Shown here: positions 28,291 to 36,444 of the stretch, piece after piece
Layout: each line of letters begins with the position of its first letter
Numbering within the stretch: position 1 is the stretch's first letter
Origin: Anaerolineae bacterium
GTDB taxonomy: Bacteria > Chloroflexota > Anaerolineae > Aggregatilineales > Aggregatilineaceae
Assembly (NCBI GenBank): GCA_027494015.1
Contig: JAOSJP010000012.1
Span: 62,001 to 126,000, forward strand
DNA: 64,000 nucleotides
Direction: 5' to 3'
Program-made: the position numbers and the translations under genes
The notes under the pieces: generated by a model
What the model saw: the letters and a program-made list of their open reading frames with translations, nothing else
What the model was told of the DNA's origin: nothing
Database searches by the model: none

Positions 28291-29634
28291 GTGATGCGTA
28301 GTCTGCCCAGCAGAAAGCTATTCAAGCGATTCTTGAAGCAGTCCTTTTGGCTCTATGGAGGGATGGCGGTCGCCCAGGTAGCCGGCGTGATTGATCTGGC
28401 CGTGCTCGCCCGTTCGCTCACGCTTGTTGAGTTTGGCCAGCTTGCGTTGATCATCAGCTATGGCTCAATTGTCAGCGCCCTGATTGATTTTCGAGTCTGG
28501 GAAGCCATCCTGAAGTTCTTCAATGAGCACTTCGCGGCTCACGACTTTGGCAGAGCATTGGCGGTATTACGTGTCTGTCTCGCCATTGACACGGGGACCG
28601 GCGTGGTGGCGACTGCTGTTATGGCCGTGACAGCCAAACCTGTTGCCCGCCTGCTTCTGGATGATCCCAATCTGGCCGACGAGATTGTGCTATATGGCCT
28701 GATGCTGCTGTTCACGACTTCGGAAACGACGGCCACCGGGCTGTTTCGCGTTTACCGGCGCTTTGATCTTCTGGGGTTGAAAGACGGCTTGGGGAGCATC
28801 ATCCGGCGCTCGCTAAGCATTGTGGCCGCCCTCAGTTTCGGATCGCTCCATGCCGTGATGCTGGCCCTTGTGTTGGGCGGACTGATCGAGGCGCTGATCT
28901 TCAACGGCCTGGCGTACCATCTCACACGGCGCCAACTGGGCAGGGTGACCGGCCACACTCCCCTGGACTCAGGGGAACTCAGGCGGATACTGAGCTTTAT
29001 CCTGGGCACGAACGTGCTGGGGACGCTCAAGTTGCTGACTGAACACTGGGATATGTTGCTCCTGGGGTGGTTCGGAGGTCCCAGCGTGACAGGTGTATAC
29101 AAGGTGGCAGCCAGCGCCGCGCAATTGCACCACAAGCTGAAGATCCCCATCACCACGATCTCCTATCCAGAGATCGTGCGCGCGCGTCAAGCTGGGCCTG
29201 CCCATCTGCGTTCAACGGTCCTTGTGCTGGTGTCCATCAGTGCGCTGGTGACTTTGCCTTCTGCGCTGACCTTCGCCATTCTCGCCGATCCCATCGTCAA
29301 GCTCGTGAGCGGCAGCATAGACTATCTGGCGGCAGCCGATTATTTTCGGATCATGATCTTGGGGAACATTGTCACCGGGCTGCTGTTCTGGTCTGGGCAC
29401 CTGCTGATGGCTAATGAGCGGGTGTGGCTGGTCAACCGGATCCATCTGGCGCGTTCCCTCTCTTCTGTTGTTGCTCTGGCGATAATCATTCCCACATGGG
29501 GAGCGCTGGGAGCGAGCTGGCTCTATGTGTTTAACCAGAGTGCGGTTACCATCGCGGAGTTTCTTGCCTGTTTGCGGCTGGACTATCTGTTTCTCAAGCA
29601 CCGTTTTGCGCTGGCACCGTCTGAGAAAAGCTGA
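28291..29634 (+). CDS. Wzx-type polysaccharide flippase (PST/MOP superfamily)
   Basis: The 447-residue protein has about 12-14 membrane segments. Family landmarks are SFWLYGGMAVAQVAGVIDLAVLARSLTLVEFG at the start, WDMLLLGWFGGPSVTGVYKVA and the charged loop HHKLKIPITTISYPEI. It is the last membrane protein of the export machinery and probably flips undecaprenyl-linked repeat units. GTG 28291 or ATG 28294 may be the start. It lies directly after the Wzy gene, as in many Wzx/Wzy loci. Confidence 0.88.
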   Translation: MMRSLPSRKLFKRFLKQSFWLYGGMAVAQVAGVIDLAVLARSLTLVEFGQLALIISYGSIVSALIDFRVWEAILKFFNEHFAAHDFGRALAVLRVCLAIDTGTGVVATAVMAVTAKPVARLLLDDPNLADEIVLYGLMLLFTTSETTATGLFRVYRRFDLLGLKDGLGSIIRRSLSIVAALSFGSLHAVMLALVLGGLIEALIFNGLAYHLTRRQLGRVTGHTPLDSGELRRILSFILGTNVLGTLKLLTEHWDMLLLGWFGGPSVTGVYKVAASAAQLHHKLKIPITTISYPEIVRARQAGPAHLRSTVLVLVSISALVTLPSALTFAILADPIVKLVSGSIDYLAAADYFRIMILGNIVTGLLFWSGHLLMANERVWLVNRIHLARSLSSVVALAIIIPTWGALGASWLYVFNQSAVTIAEFLACLRLDYLFLKHRFALAPSEKS

Positions 29635-29745
29635 GCGACCCAACCGGAGGCCCGCTCGCTCTCGAAAGGCGGGCTTGAGATGGCGCTCTGTTGACACGAT
29701 CAAGTGACGGTATCTGCCGGTGAGCGAGCGAAGGAGGCCTGCTCA

Positions 29746-30339
29746 GTGGGAATTCGCTATCTGGGCAAGAGTTTGCGGCACCACATCGGGTCGTGGCTGT
29801 TCCTGATTCCCTGGAATCCACTTGTGCGGCTTCGTACCATACCGATCGCTGCTGTGCGCTGTCAGGAGCGGCCATTTTCTAAGCGCTTGGGCTTTTCGGG
29901 TAGACCCATCGAGTATTTTCCGCCGTGCCGTTTCTATGAACTGGCATTGACCGATCCACAGAAAGCGCGTGAATCTTTCGCTGATTGGCTGCGAACGTGC
30001 CTGCTGGACCTGGAAGCCTGGAAAGTGCCTCAGTCAGAAGGAGGTTGGCAGAACGGCTCTCTGGTCAGGGCAATCTACGAGGTTCACCGAGAACGTGGGC
30101 GTGCCTTGACCAGCCTTGAGCTAGCCGACAGAGCGTTGGTTGATCAAGCCATTGACCAACGGGCCACCTATTACCTTGGACTGCTCGAAGCCATCCAAAG
30201 AGCCGGGTTCAAGAAGAGCCTGTATCCTCCCATCTACTGCTGGGCCAGGCACGATCTATTCTTCCTCGATAATGGACACCATCGGGTGTCCGTGCTAAGG
30301 GTGCTCGGTTATCCGACCGTTGATGTCCGCATGCGCTGA
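29746..30339 (+). CDS. unknown protein with a ParB-like DNGHHRV motif
   Basis: The 197-residue protein starts at GTG 29746, placed by a perfect AAGGAGG at 29731-29737. Its C-terminal part, YCWARHDLFFLDNGHHRVSVL, resembles the ParB/sulfiredoxin-type nucleotide-binding fold (D-G-H-H-R), here with helices before it. There are no membrane segments. It ends the polysaccharide locus and has no close neighbour of known role; a regulator or modifying enzyme is possible. I do not recognise a family with confidence. Confidence 0.55.
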   Translation: MGIRYLGKSLRHHIGSWLFLIPWNPLVRLRTIPIAAVRCQERPFSKRLGFSGRPIEYFPPCRFYELALTDPQKARESFADWLRTCLLDLEAWKVPQSEGGWQNGSLVRAIYEVHRERGRALTSLELADRALVDQAIDQRATYYLGLLEAIQRAGFKKSLYPPIYCWARHDLFFLDNGHHRVSVLRVLGYPTVDVRMR

Positions 30340-30415
30340 GGCCGCCGGGTTCCTGGCACGGAGACGTGGCCGCGTGCCCTTCTACACTTGCCCGCTGCGC
30401 CGGCTGACACACAAC

Positions 30416-30446
30416 GCGGGAGCGACCGGGTAGGGGCCGCTCCCGC
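30416..30446. terminator. bidirectional hairpin between convergent genes
   Basis: GCGGGAGCG at 30416-30424 pairs perfectly with CGCTCCCGC at 30438-30446 (9-bp stem, 13-base loop). It lies between the end of the 29746 gene and the end of the - strand isomerase gene. There is no clear T-run on either side. Confidence 0.5.
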
Positions 30447-30480
30447 GCTCGATCTCTTCGGAGGCTCAGCAAGTCAGCGC

Positions 30481-32136
30481 CTAGCCGACCGGCACATCCC
30501 CGCACAGGTGGACGCGCAGGCCCATCGCCCCGAACATGGCCGCCTTGGCCGCCAGCGCCTTGTCCGCCTCCGCCGCCGAGGGCGCGTAGACGACCTGGAT
30601 GTGGTTGGCCTGGTGGCGGCCCATCATCTGGTCGCGCGAGACGCCGTGTAGCACCGCGTGCATGATCGGCCACTGCGGGCTGGTGAGCTGCCAGCGGCGC
30701 TCGGTTTCCGCGTCGGGCAGCCTGACCACATGCGCACGCCCGATGTCCACGTGCAGCGCGCCGCCCCGCACATAGACGCGGCTCCACACGATCTCGCCCG
30801 GCTTGCTGACCCCCTTGAGCGTGCCGCCGCCCAGCCGGAAGTACATGGGTGGCTGGCGCTCGCTGGACGCGCCCGCGTAGCCGCCGATGAAGTGCGAGGC
30901 CGGGGCTGCGCCGGAGATGAGGAAGACCCACACGTAGTCGTCCACGCCGTCGCCGCTGAAGTGTTCGCCCCAACGGATGTCGTGCAGGGTGGTGGCCGGG
31001 TCGAAGCCCATTGCCCGCCAGACGCGATTCGTCACCAGCGCGTCGAGGGCTGCGCCCTCGTCCACCTCGTTGAAGTGCGGCAGCGCCTGGCCGGGGTATA
31101 GCTCTGCGCCCGTCTGCGCGTGATAGACCGGCGGGCGCTCGACGTTGTTGAGCAGGCCCTCGGCCAGGTCGGAGGCGGGAACCAGGTCCTTCAGCCCTTG
31201 CTGGTACTGGATGCCGATGGCGTCGCAGCCGAAGTCGTGGGCGATGCGCACGGCGGCGATGTACATCTGGCACTGCTCAAGAATCTGGCGGTCGGTCAGG
31301 TCGGTCTCTTCGTCCGGGCCGGTGACGAAGGTCATGCCGCGCGCGTCGAGCCAGTCGCGCACTTTCTGCGCTTCGGCGTCGCTCACCAGGCGCATCGCCG
31401 CCACCAGCGCCGACTGGCTGAGCCGTTCTTTATAGACGCCAGCAGGGTTGAGCAGCTCGTCGTCAATGATGGCGTTGTACATGCCCATGCAGCCTTCGTC
31501 GAAGACGCCGAGGATGGCTTTCTCGCGCTTGAGCTGCGCGGCCAGCGCCTCGCCCAGTTGCCGCTCGGCGGCGGGCAGGCGGGCCGGGTCGAGCGCGCGC
31601 ACGTGATGGGTGTCGTGATCGATCTGGCCCTCGCCAATCCACTGGCGGATGCTGCGCACGAAGAACTCGTCGGTGAAGTCTTCGCTCCAGATCGTGCTGT
31701 AGCGCACGCCCGCTTTGGTCAGCGAGCCGTTGAGGTTGAGCATCCCCACCAGGCCGGGCCACTGTCCGCTCCAGTTGGCGACGGTGAGGATGGGGCCGCG
31801 ATGAGCGCGCAGCCCGGCCAGCACGTGATGGCTGTACTGCCACACCGCCTCGGCGACGATCAGGCGCGCGTCGGGATCGATCTGCATAAAGACATTCATG
31901 CCCATGCGCTGGCTGGAGATGAAGCCGTGCTTCTCCACCGGGTCGTAAGGGTGCCCGCGCCGGACGGTGATCCCCTCTTTGGCGAAGGCGGCGATGATGG
32001 CCCGCTCCATCGCTTCCTGGGCGGGCCAGCACATCTGGTTGGCGGCCAGGCGCAGGTCGCCGCTGGCGACGAGGATCGCCTCGTTGGGGCCAGCTTTGGG
32101 CGGGTGGGTCAGTTGAGGCAAGGTATATCCGCTCAT
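30481..32136 (-). CDS. L-fucose/L-arabinose isomerase-family protein
   Basis: The 551-residue protein has the long alpha/beta architecture of the fucose/arabinose isomerase superfamily. Landmarks are [17 protein letters not shown], the glutamate-bearing [19 protein letters not shown] and [24 protein letters not shown] 32136 has AAGGAG on its strand. Members interconvert aldoses and ketoses with Mn2+, but many relatives have other or unknown substrates. There is no sugar kinase or transporter next to it on this strand, so the substrate is unknown. Confidence 0.8.
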   Translation of the reverse strand: MSGYTLPQLTHPPKAGPNEAILVASGDLRLAANQMCWPAQEAMERAIIAAFAKEGITVRRGHPYDPVEKHGFISSQRMGMNVFMQIDPDARLIVAEAVWQYSHHVLAGLRAHRGPILTVANWSGQWPGLVGMLNLNGSLTKAGVRYSTIWSEDFTDEFFVRSIRQWIGEGQIDHDTHHVRALDPARLPAAERQLGEALAAQLKREKAILGVFDEGCMGMYNAIIDDELLNPAGVYKERLSQSALVAAMRLVSDAEAQKVRDWLDARGMTFVTGPDEETDLTDRQILEQCQMYIAAVRIAHDFGCDAIGIQYQQGLKDLVPASDLAEGLLNNVERPPVYHAQTGAELYPGQALPHFNEVDEGAALDALVTNRVWRAMGFDPATTLHDIRWGEHFSGDGVDDYVWVFLISGAAPASHFIGGYAGASSERQPPMYFRLGGGTLKGVSKPGEIVWSRVYVRGGALHVDIGRAHVVRLPDAETERRWQLTSPQWPIMHAVLHGVSRDQMMGRHQANHIQVVYAPSAAEADKALAAKAAMFGAMGLRVHLCGDVPVG

Positions 32137-32334
32137 GAACTATCTCCTTGAAATCGTTTAGGCGGGGAAGTCCCGCAAATCACCTGCACAATGGGGGACA
32201 GGCACGTATCGCTGCCCGTCCCTATGATACTACAGACAGACGGGGATCAGCGCCTTCCCTGTGTTCTGCGGAGCGAGGAGCTTTCAGGCGAGGCGCGCGA
32301 CAGGGGCGATGACCTGCTTCTGGCATGTCATGCA

Positions 32335-32363
32335 TTGACTCGTGAGATCGGCTTTGCTACGAT
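32335..32363 (+). promoter_or_regulatory. sigma-70 promoter of the toxin-antitoxin pair
   Basis: TTGACT at 32335-32340, a 17-base spacer, and TACGAT at 32358-32363 preceded by TGC (extended -10). It is one of the best promoters in the window and lies about 90 bases upstream of the antitoxin start. Confidence 0.7.
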
Positions 32364-32453
32364 TTCTGTGAGGGATGCAGTGTCGTTCGAAGCACCGAGT
32401 GGGCGAGCGCAGCGACGTTGGGCCGTGCGTCGAGATAGCAGAGGGAAAACACG

Positions 32454-32672
32454 ATGGTCAGGACGGTTGAGGCGGTCATTGATGAGCAAAACAATGTGCG
32501 CCTGCTAGAACCTGTTCAGGTATCAGGTTCGCGGCGAGCATTCGTTATCATCCTGGACGAGCCAGGATGCGATATGCCCGAAACCGCGCTTCTGAGCGAG
32601 CAGGCGCTGGCAGAGGACTGGAACAGGCCAGAGGAGGATGCCGCGTGGTCACACCTGCAGCGGGCAGTGTAG
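32454..32672 (+). CDS. AF2212-like antitoxin
   Basis: The 72-residue protein has the short beta-rich N-terminus of AF2212-like antitoxins: TVEAVIDEQNNVRLLEPVQV followed by RRAFVIILDEP. The acidic C-terminus (LAEDWNRPEEDAAW) is likely to contact the toxin. It starts at ATG 32454 and its end overlaps the toxin gene by 28 bases. Together the two form a type II toxin-antitoxin module. Confidence 0.8.
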   Translation: MVRTVEAVIDEQNNVRLLEPVQVSGSRRAFVIILDEPGCDMPETALLSEQALAEDWNRPEEDAAWSHLQRAV

Positions 32673-32989
32673 TGGTCGTGCCCTTTCCTTTCTCCGACCT
32701 GTCGCAAGCGAAACTGCGCCCCGCTCTCGTTCTGGCGGATGCCGGACGCGGAGACTGGATTCTGTGCCAGATCACCAGCAACCCCTATGGCGATACACGA
32801 GCGGTCAGGCTGACCGACGCCAGCTTCCGCACTGGCTCTCTGCGCATGGTGAGCTATGTACGCCCTGGCAAGCTGTTCACCGCCAACCGTGACCTGATGA
32901 CAGCCCAGGTTGGCAACCTCGAAGACGAAAGACTCAAGGTTGTCATTGAGGCGGTTGTCAGTATCTTGAGAGCCAGCCTCAAACCGTAA
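32645..32989 (+). CDS. mazF: MazF/PemK-family endoribonuclease toxin
   Basis: The 114-residue protein has SVVVVPFPFSDLSQAKLRPALVL, the PemK/MazF fold with the arginine of RPALVL, then WILCQITSN and YVRPGKLFT. It is an mRNA interferase that cleaves at specific short sequences when the antitoxin is lost. GTG 32645 is chosen because GAGGAGG at 32631-32637 lies seven bases upstream and because this gives the conserved GSVVVV start. Confidence 0.85.
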   Translation: MVTPAAGSVVVVPFPFSDLSQAKLRPALVLADAGRGDWILCQITSNPYGDTRAVRLTDASFRTGSLRMVSYVRPGKLFTANRDLMTAQVGNLEDERLKVVIEAVVSILRASLKP

Positions 32990-33069
32990 CCTGTTGAACC
33001 CGAGGTAGGTCTGAATATCTCTGATCGCCGGTTTGCTTCCCGCCGGATGCGTTTCCCCCGGAATACGGC

Positions 33070-33260
33070 GGGTGCGTGCAAAACCTGTCAGGTAGGGGCG
33101 CTGCTCTGCTGCGCCCTGGTTGACCTCACCCCCGCTCGGCGCTGACGCGCCTCGCCGCCCCCTCTCCGTTGGCGGAGAGGGGGCAAGCCGAGCGGGGCGA
33201 GGCTAGGGGTGAGGTCAATATCCCCGTCCAGCGAGTCGCTGTCAACTTTTGCACGCACCC
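33070..33260. mobile_element. MITE-like element with 14-bp terminal inverted repeats and 8-bp target duplication
   Basis: The 191-base element starts GGGTGCGTGCAAAA (33070-33083) and ends TTTTGCACGCACCC (33247-33260), perfect inverted repeats. It is flanked by the identical 8-mer AATACGGC at 33062-33069 and 33261-33268. It has no open frame worth noting; the interior is GC-rich and partly palindromic (GGTTGACCTCACCC ... GGGTGAGGTCAA). Further copies or remnants occur at 48916-49691, 53263-53410 and elsewhere. An 8-bp duplication fits several IS families, so the mobilising transposase is unknown. Confidence 0.85.
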
Positions 33261-33271
33261 AATACGGCCTG

Positions 33272-33300
33272 TTGGCGAAAACAGGCAAGCCAACTATAAT
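33272..33300 (+). promoter_or_regulatory. sigma-70 promoter facing the ABC importer operon
   Basis: TTGGCG at 33272-33277, a 17-base spacer and a perfect TATAAT at 33295-33300. It begins only three bases after the right target duplication of the MITE-like element. It would give a leader of about 340 bases to the binding-protein gene at 33645. An open frame at 33325-33597 inside this leader has no protein-like features. Confidence 0.65.
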
Positions 33301-33644
33301 GACAAGTAAGCTCAGTAGACCGAGATGCAGGGACAGCGCTCGCGGCGTGGCTCGCGCCGCTGGTTGGAGGTGATCGAACCTTTAACGAGCGATGGCGCTG
33401 GCTTGCTTCTGACCCAAGAAAATACCTTAGACAACGAGATATCTCCATTGCTGCTCGCTGTTCGTGCCTTCATTCTGGAATCTCACTTCTCAGACAGGGT
33501 GTCTGTCTATCCATCTGCGCATGGGCAGCGGGTAAGCTGTGCGACGTTGTCGCTGGTGTGTGAGCGGCACGGCGCGGAGCCGTGTGTGCCTCAATAGAAA
33601 GGCAGAGTATCTCTGACCGTCTTAGTTGCCAAAGGAGTTGACAG

Positions 33645-34985
33645 ATGAGTGTTCGTCGCTTAGTTCCCGTCTTGTTGATCGCCGCCCTGTTGCTGGCCCT
33701 GGTGCCCGCAACGGCGGCCCAGGAGACCGTGACCATCCGCGCACGCTGCCGCGCCGGGGCGACCGAAGAGTGGCGCTGCAACAACTTCGCCGAAGTCGAG
33801 GCCGAGGTCGAGGCCGCGCTGGGCATTGACATTCAACTTGAGTTGATCCAGGACAACCTGGATTGGGGTCCGTACAAGCAGGAGTTCCAGCTCTCGTCTG
33901 AAGCCGGCGAGGCGGTGGACATCATCCTGTCGGGGCACGAGGACATCGGGGCCTGGTCGGTCGCCGGCTTCGTCATCCCGCTGGATGACCTGATCCCGAA
34001 CTATCCGGAGTTCGCCGATGTGGTGCCCAGCCTGTGGGAGTCGATGAAAGCCCCGGATGGCAAGATTTACGGCATCCCGCAGGACGCCGAGGCCCGTCCG
34101 CTCTACTTCAGCAAGCCCCTGCTGAGCGATCTCGGCTGGAGCGATGAAGAGATCGAGGCTCTGCCGGACAAGATCATGGCCGGTGAGTTCACCTTCGAGG
34201 ATATGCTCGACACAGCCCAAGAAGCGGTTGAGTTGGGCGTGATCGAAGAAGGGAACGGCTACTGGCATCGCCCGGTGAACGGCCCCGATCTGCTGTACTT
34301 CTACTACGGCATGGGCGGCAGCGTGCTTGATGACGAGGGCAACATGGTCTTCGACAAGCAGGCTGCGCTCGATGTCTACACCCAGTTCGCCGATGCCCGC
34401 GCGCGCGGCGTGATGAACGGCTCGCACCTCGGCATCGCCTGGGTGGACTGGCACACGGCGGTAGCTCCTGGTGAGAAGGTCCTCTTTGCCAGCGGTGGCA
34501 CCTGGTTCTGGTTCGACTGGGCGCTGAACTACGTCGGCGACCGGGGCGGCGAGGACTACCTGTGGGAGAATATCGGCGCGGCGCTGATCCCGGCCATGAA
34601 GACCGGCCAGCCGATCACGCTGACCCACCCGCTGGCCTACATGGTCAGCAGCAGCAGCAAGAACGTGGACGTGGCTATGGCCCTGCTGGCGGCGATCACC
34701 ACGCCAGAGGCCAACAACCGCCATGCCATCGGCAGCGCGCATCTGGGCATCCTCAACGCGCAGCTTGAGTCTGAGGAGTACAAGAACGCCCGTTTCCTGA
34801 GCCTGGCCCACTCGATGCTGGACTACACGACCTTCATCCCCAACCATCCGAACTGGGGTGCCTGGTCGGAAGCGTACTGGACTGGTGTCCAGAGCGTGGA
34901 GAGCGGCGAGCTGTCGCCTGAGGCGGCGCTTGATGTGGTGGTGAGCCGACTGCAGAACGAGATTCCGGACATCATCATTCGCTAG
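33645..34985 (+). CDS. extracellular solute-binding protein of a CUT1-type ABC importer
   Basis: The 446-residue protein has a signal peptide (LVPVLLIAALLLALVPATAAQ) and the family 1 binding-protein fold: LGIDIQLELIQDNLDWGPYKQEF, AVDIILSGHEDIGAWSVAG, DGKIYGIPQDAEARPLYF and ANNRHAIGSAHLGIL. AAAGGAG is placed upstream of ATG 33645. There is no lipobox Cys, so it is secreted or membrane-held in another way. Genes for two permeases and an ATPase follow, so it is the ligand receptor of a sugar- or glycerol-phosphate-type importer. Confidence 0.88.
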   Translation: MSVRRLVPVLLIAALLLALVPATAAQETVTIRARCRAGATEEWRCNNFAEVEAEVEAALGIDIQLELIQDNLDWGPYKQEFQLSSEAGEAVDIILSGHEDIGAWSVAGFVIPLDDLIPNYPEFADVVPSLWESMKAPDGKIYGIPQDAEARPLYFSKPLLSDLGWSDEEIEALPDKIMAGEFTFEDMLDTAQEAVELGVIEEGNGYWHRPVNGPDLLYFYYGMGGSVLDDEGNMVFDKQAALDVYTQFADARARGVMNGSHLGIAWVDWHTAVAPGEKVLFASGGTWFWFDWALNYVGDRGGEDYLWENIGAALIPAMKTGQPITLTHPLAYMVSSSSKNVDVAMALLAAITTPEANNRHAIGSAHLGILNAQLESEEYKNARFLSLAHSMLDYTTFIPNHPNWGAWSEAYWTGVQSVESGELSPEAALDVVVSRLQNEIPDIIIR

Positions 34986-35110
34986 CCGTGCCCGTCCGCG
35001 CAAGCATGTTGTTCCGTTCGCTATCCACCAGCCGGGGGTCTGCGCGGCCTCCGGCTGGTCGGTTACGCCGGTGACCGGTGCTCGCCTGGGGCGGGCGGCG
35101 CGGTGTGGAG

Positions 35111-35431
35111 ATGCGTGCAAAACCTGTCAGGTAGGGGGCGTTACTTTGCTGCGCCCCCTAGGGGCGTATTGATGCACTTTAAGAAATAACCCAGGATACC
35201 TTGCTGTTCGATGGCGCAGGTGGCTGGTGGCGTGTTCCCATAGGGGCGTATGGCAATACGCCCCTACGGACCTCCGCCGATCAAAGCGTTCCTGTAGGGG
35301 CGGGTTTGCAAACCCGCCCCTACGTGCCGCGCGTGGTATCCGCACTAATTCGTTAGTCTGCATCAATACGCCTCTACGGAACCTCACCTCGCGCGGCGTC
35401 AAGCCAGACGCTGACGATGTTTGCACATACT
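35111..35431. repeat. MITE remnant and palindromes between binding protein and permease
   Basis: The gap 34986-35451 contains a decayed MITE end (ATGCGTGCAAAACCTG at 35111-35126) and, near 35409-35431, a degenerate copy of the other end. Between them lie an imperfect palindrome at 35241-35266 (TAGGGGCGTATGG ... ATACGCCCCTA) and a perfect 30-base palindrome at 35294-35323 with arms GTAGGGGCGGGTTT and AAACCCGCCCCTAC. No gene is seen. Confidence 0.6.
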
Positions 35432-35451
35432 CCGGTGAGGAGGTGCTCATC

Positions 35452-36444
35452 ATGGCCTATGCGACACAGATGGCGCCCGCCGGCGCGCGCAGCCGCAGCC
35501 AGGCGGCCCGCGCCCGGCTGACCGCTTATGGGTTCCTGGCGCCGGCGGGGATGCTCGTTCTGCTCTTTTTCTTCATTCCGATGATCCTCATTTTGTTCCT
35601 GAGCATCACCAACCTGGCCACCACCAATTTCACGACCGACGTGCTGAAGATGGCCACGTCGCACGACCCGCGCTACATCGTCTGGGGCGGCAACTTCGAG
35701 CGCATGTTCGCCGACGAATACGCGCCCAAGATTCTCTTCAATACCTTCTTCTACGTGCTGTCCACGCTGCTGCTGTTCAACGTGGGGCTGGGGCTGGTCA
35801 TCTCGCTGCTGACGACGCACATCAACCGCCGTGCCGGGTTCTTCTTTCGCGCGCTGTGGATTCTGCCGCGCATCACCTCGCCGGCGGTGTACATCCTGAT
35901 GTGGAAGCGCATCGTCGCCGCCTCGCCGTTCGGCATCCTCAACCAGTTCAACGAGCTGCTGGGCCGCCCGGAAGCCAACTATTTCCAGGAAGAACCCTGG
36001 GTGTTCATTGTCATGCTCAATGGCTTCATCGGCGCGTCGTTCGGCATGATCATCTTCACCTCGGCCATCGAGTCCATCCCCAAAGACCTGCTCAACGCCT
36101 CGCTGGTGGATGGGTCGTCGCTGCTGCAGCGCGTGCGCCATGTGATCCTGCCGCTGCTGCGCTGGCCGCTGCTGTTTGTGATCACCTACCAGACGCTGTC
36201 GCTGCTGACCTCGTTTGAATACATCCTGCTTTTCAACCAGGGCGGGGCCGCCTCGAACAACGAAGTGTGGTCGCTGGCGGCGTACAACCGCGCGCTGAAC
36301 ACCTATTTCGCCAACGCGCAGTGGGGCTATGGCTCGGCGTTCGCCGTTGTGCTGGTGGTCATTGGCGTGGTCATGGCGACGGCGTACATGCGCGTCTTCC
36401 GCTTCAGCGAGCTGGTCGCCGAGCCGAAGATCGAGGTGCTGTGA
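35452..36444 (+). CDS. ABC sugar importer permease (MalF-like)
   Basis: The 330-residue protein has six membrane segments. The MalF/UgpA-type cytoplasmic EAA loop reads ASLVDGSSLLQRVRHVILPLL. ATG 35452 has GAGGAGGTG upstream. It ends TGA 36442-36444, sharing one base with the next permease gene. With the next permease, the ATPase and the binding protein it forms a CUT1-type importer. Confidence 0.9.
   Translation: MAYATQMAPAGARSRSQAARARLTAYGFLAPAGMLVLLFFFIPMILILFLSITNLATTNFTTDVLKMATSHDPRYIVWGGNFERMFADEYAPKILFNTFFYVLSTLLLFNVGLGLVISLLTTHINRRAGFFFRALWILPRITSPAVYILMWKRIVAASPFGILNQFNELLGRPEANYFQEEPWVFIVMLNGFIGASFGMIIFTSAIESIPKDLLNASLVDGSSLLQRVRHVILPLLRWPLLFVITYQTLSLLTSFEYILLFNQGGAASNNEVWSLAAYNRALNTYFANAQWGYGSAFAVVLVVIGVVMATAYMRVFRFSELVAEPKIEVL

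Noticed and set aside
33325..33597. 90-residue open frame in the leader of the ABC importer
   Set aside because: No ribosome site or domain; it fits the leader of the operon.
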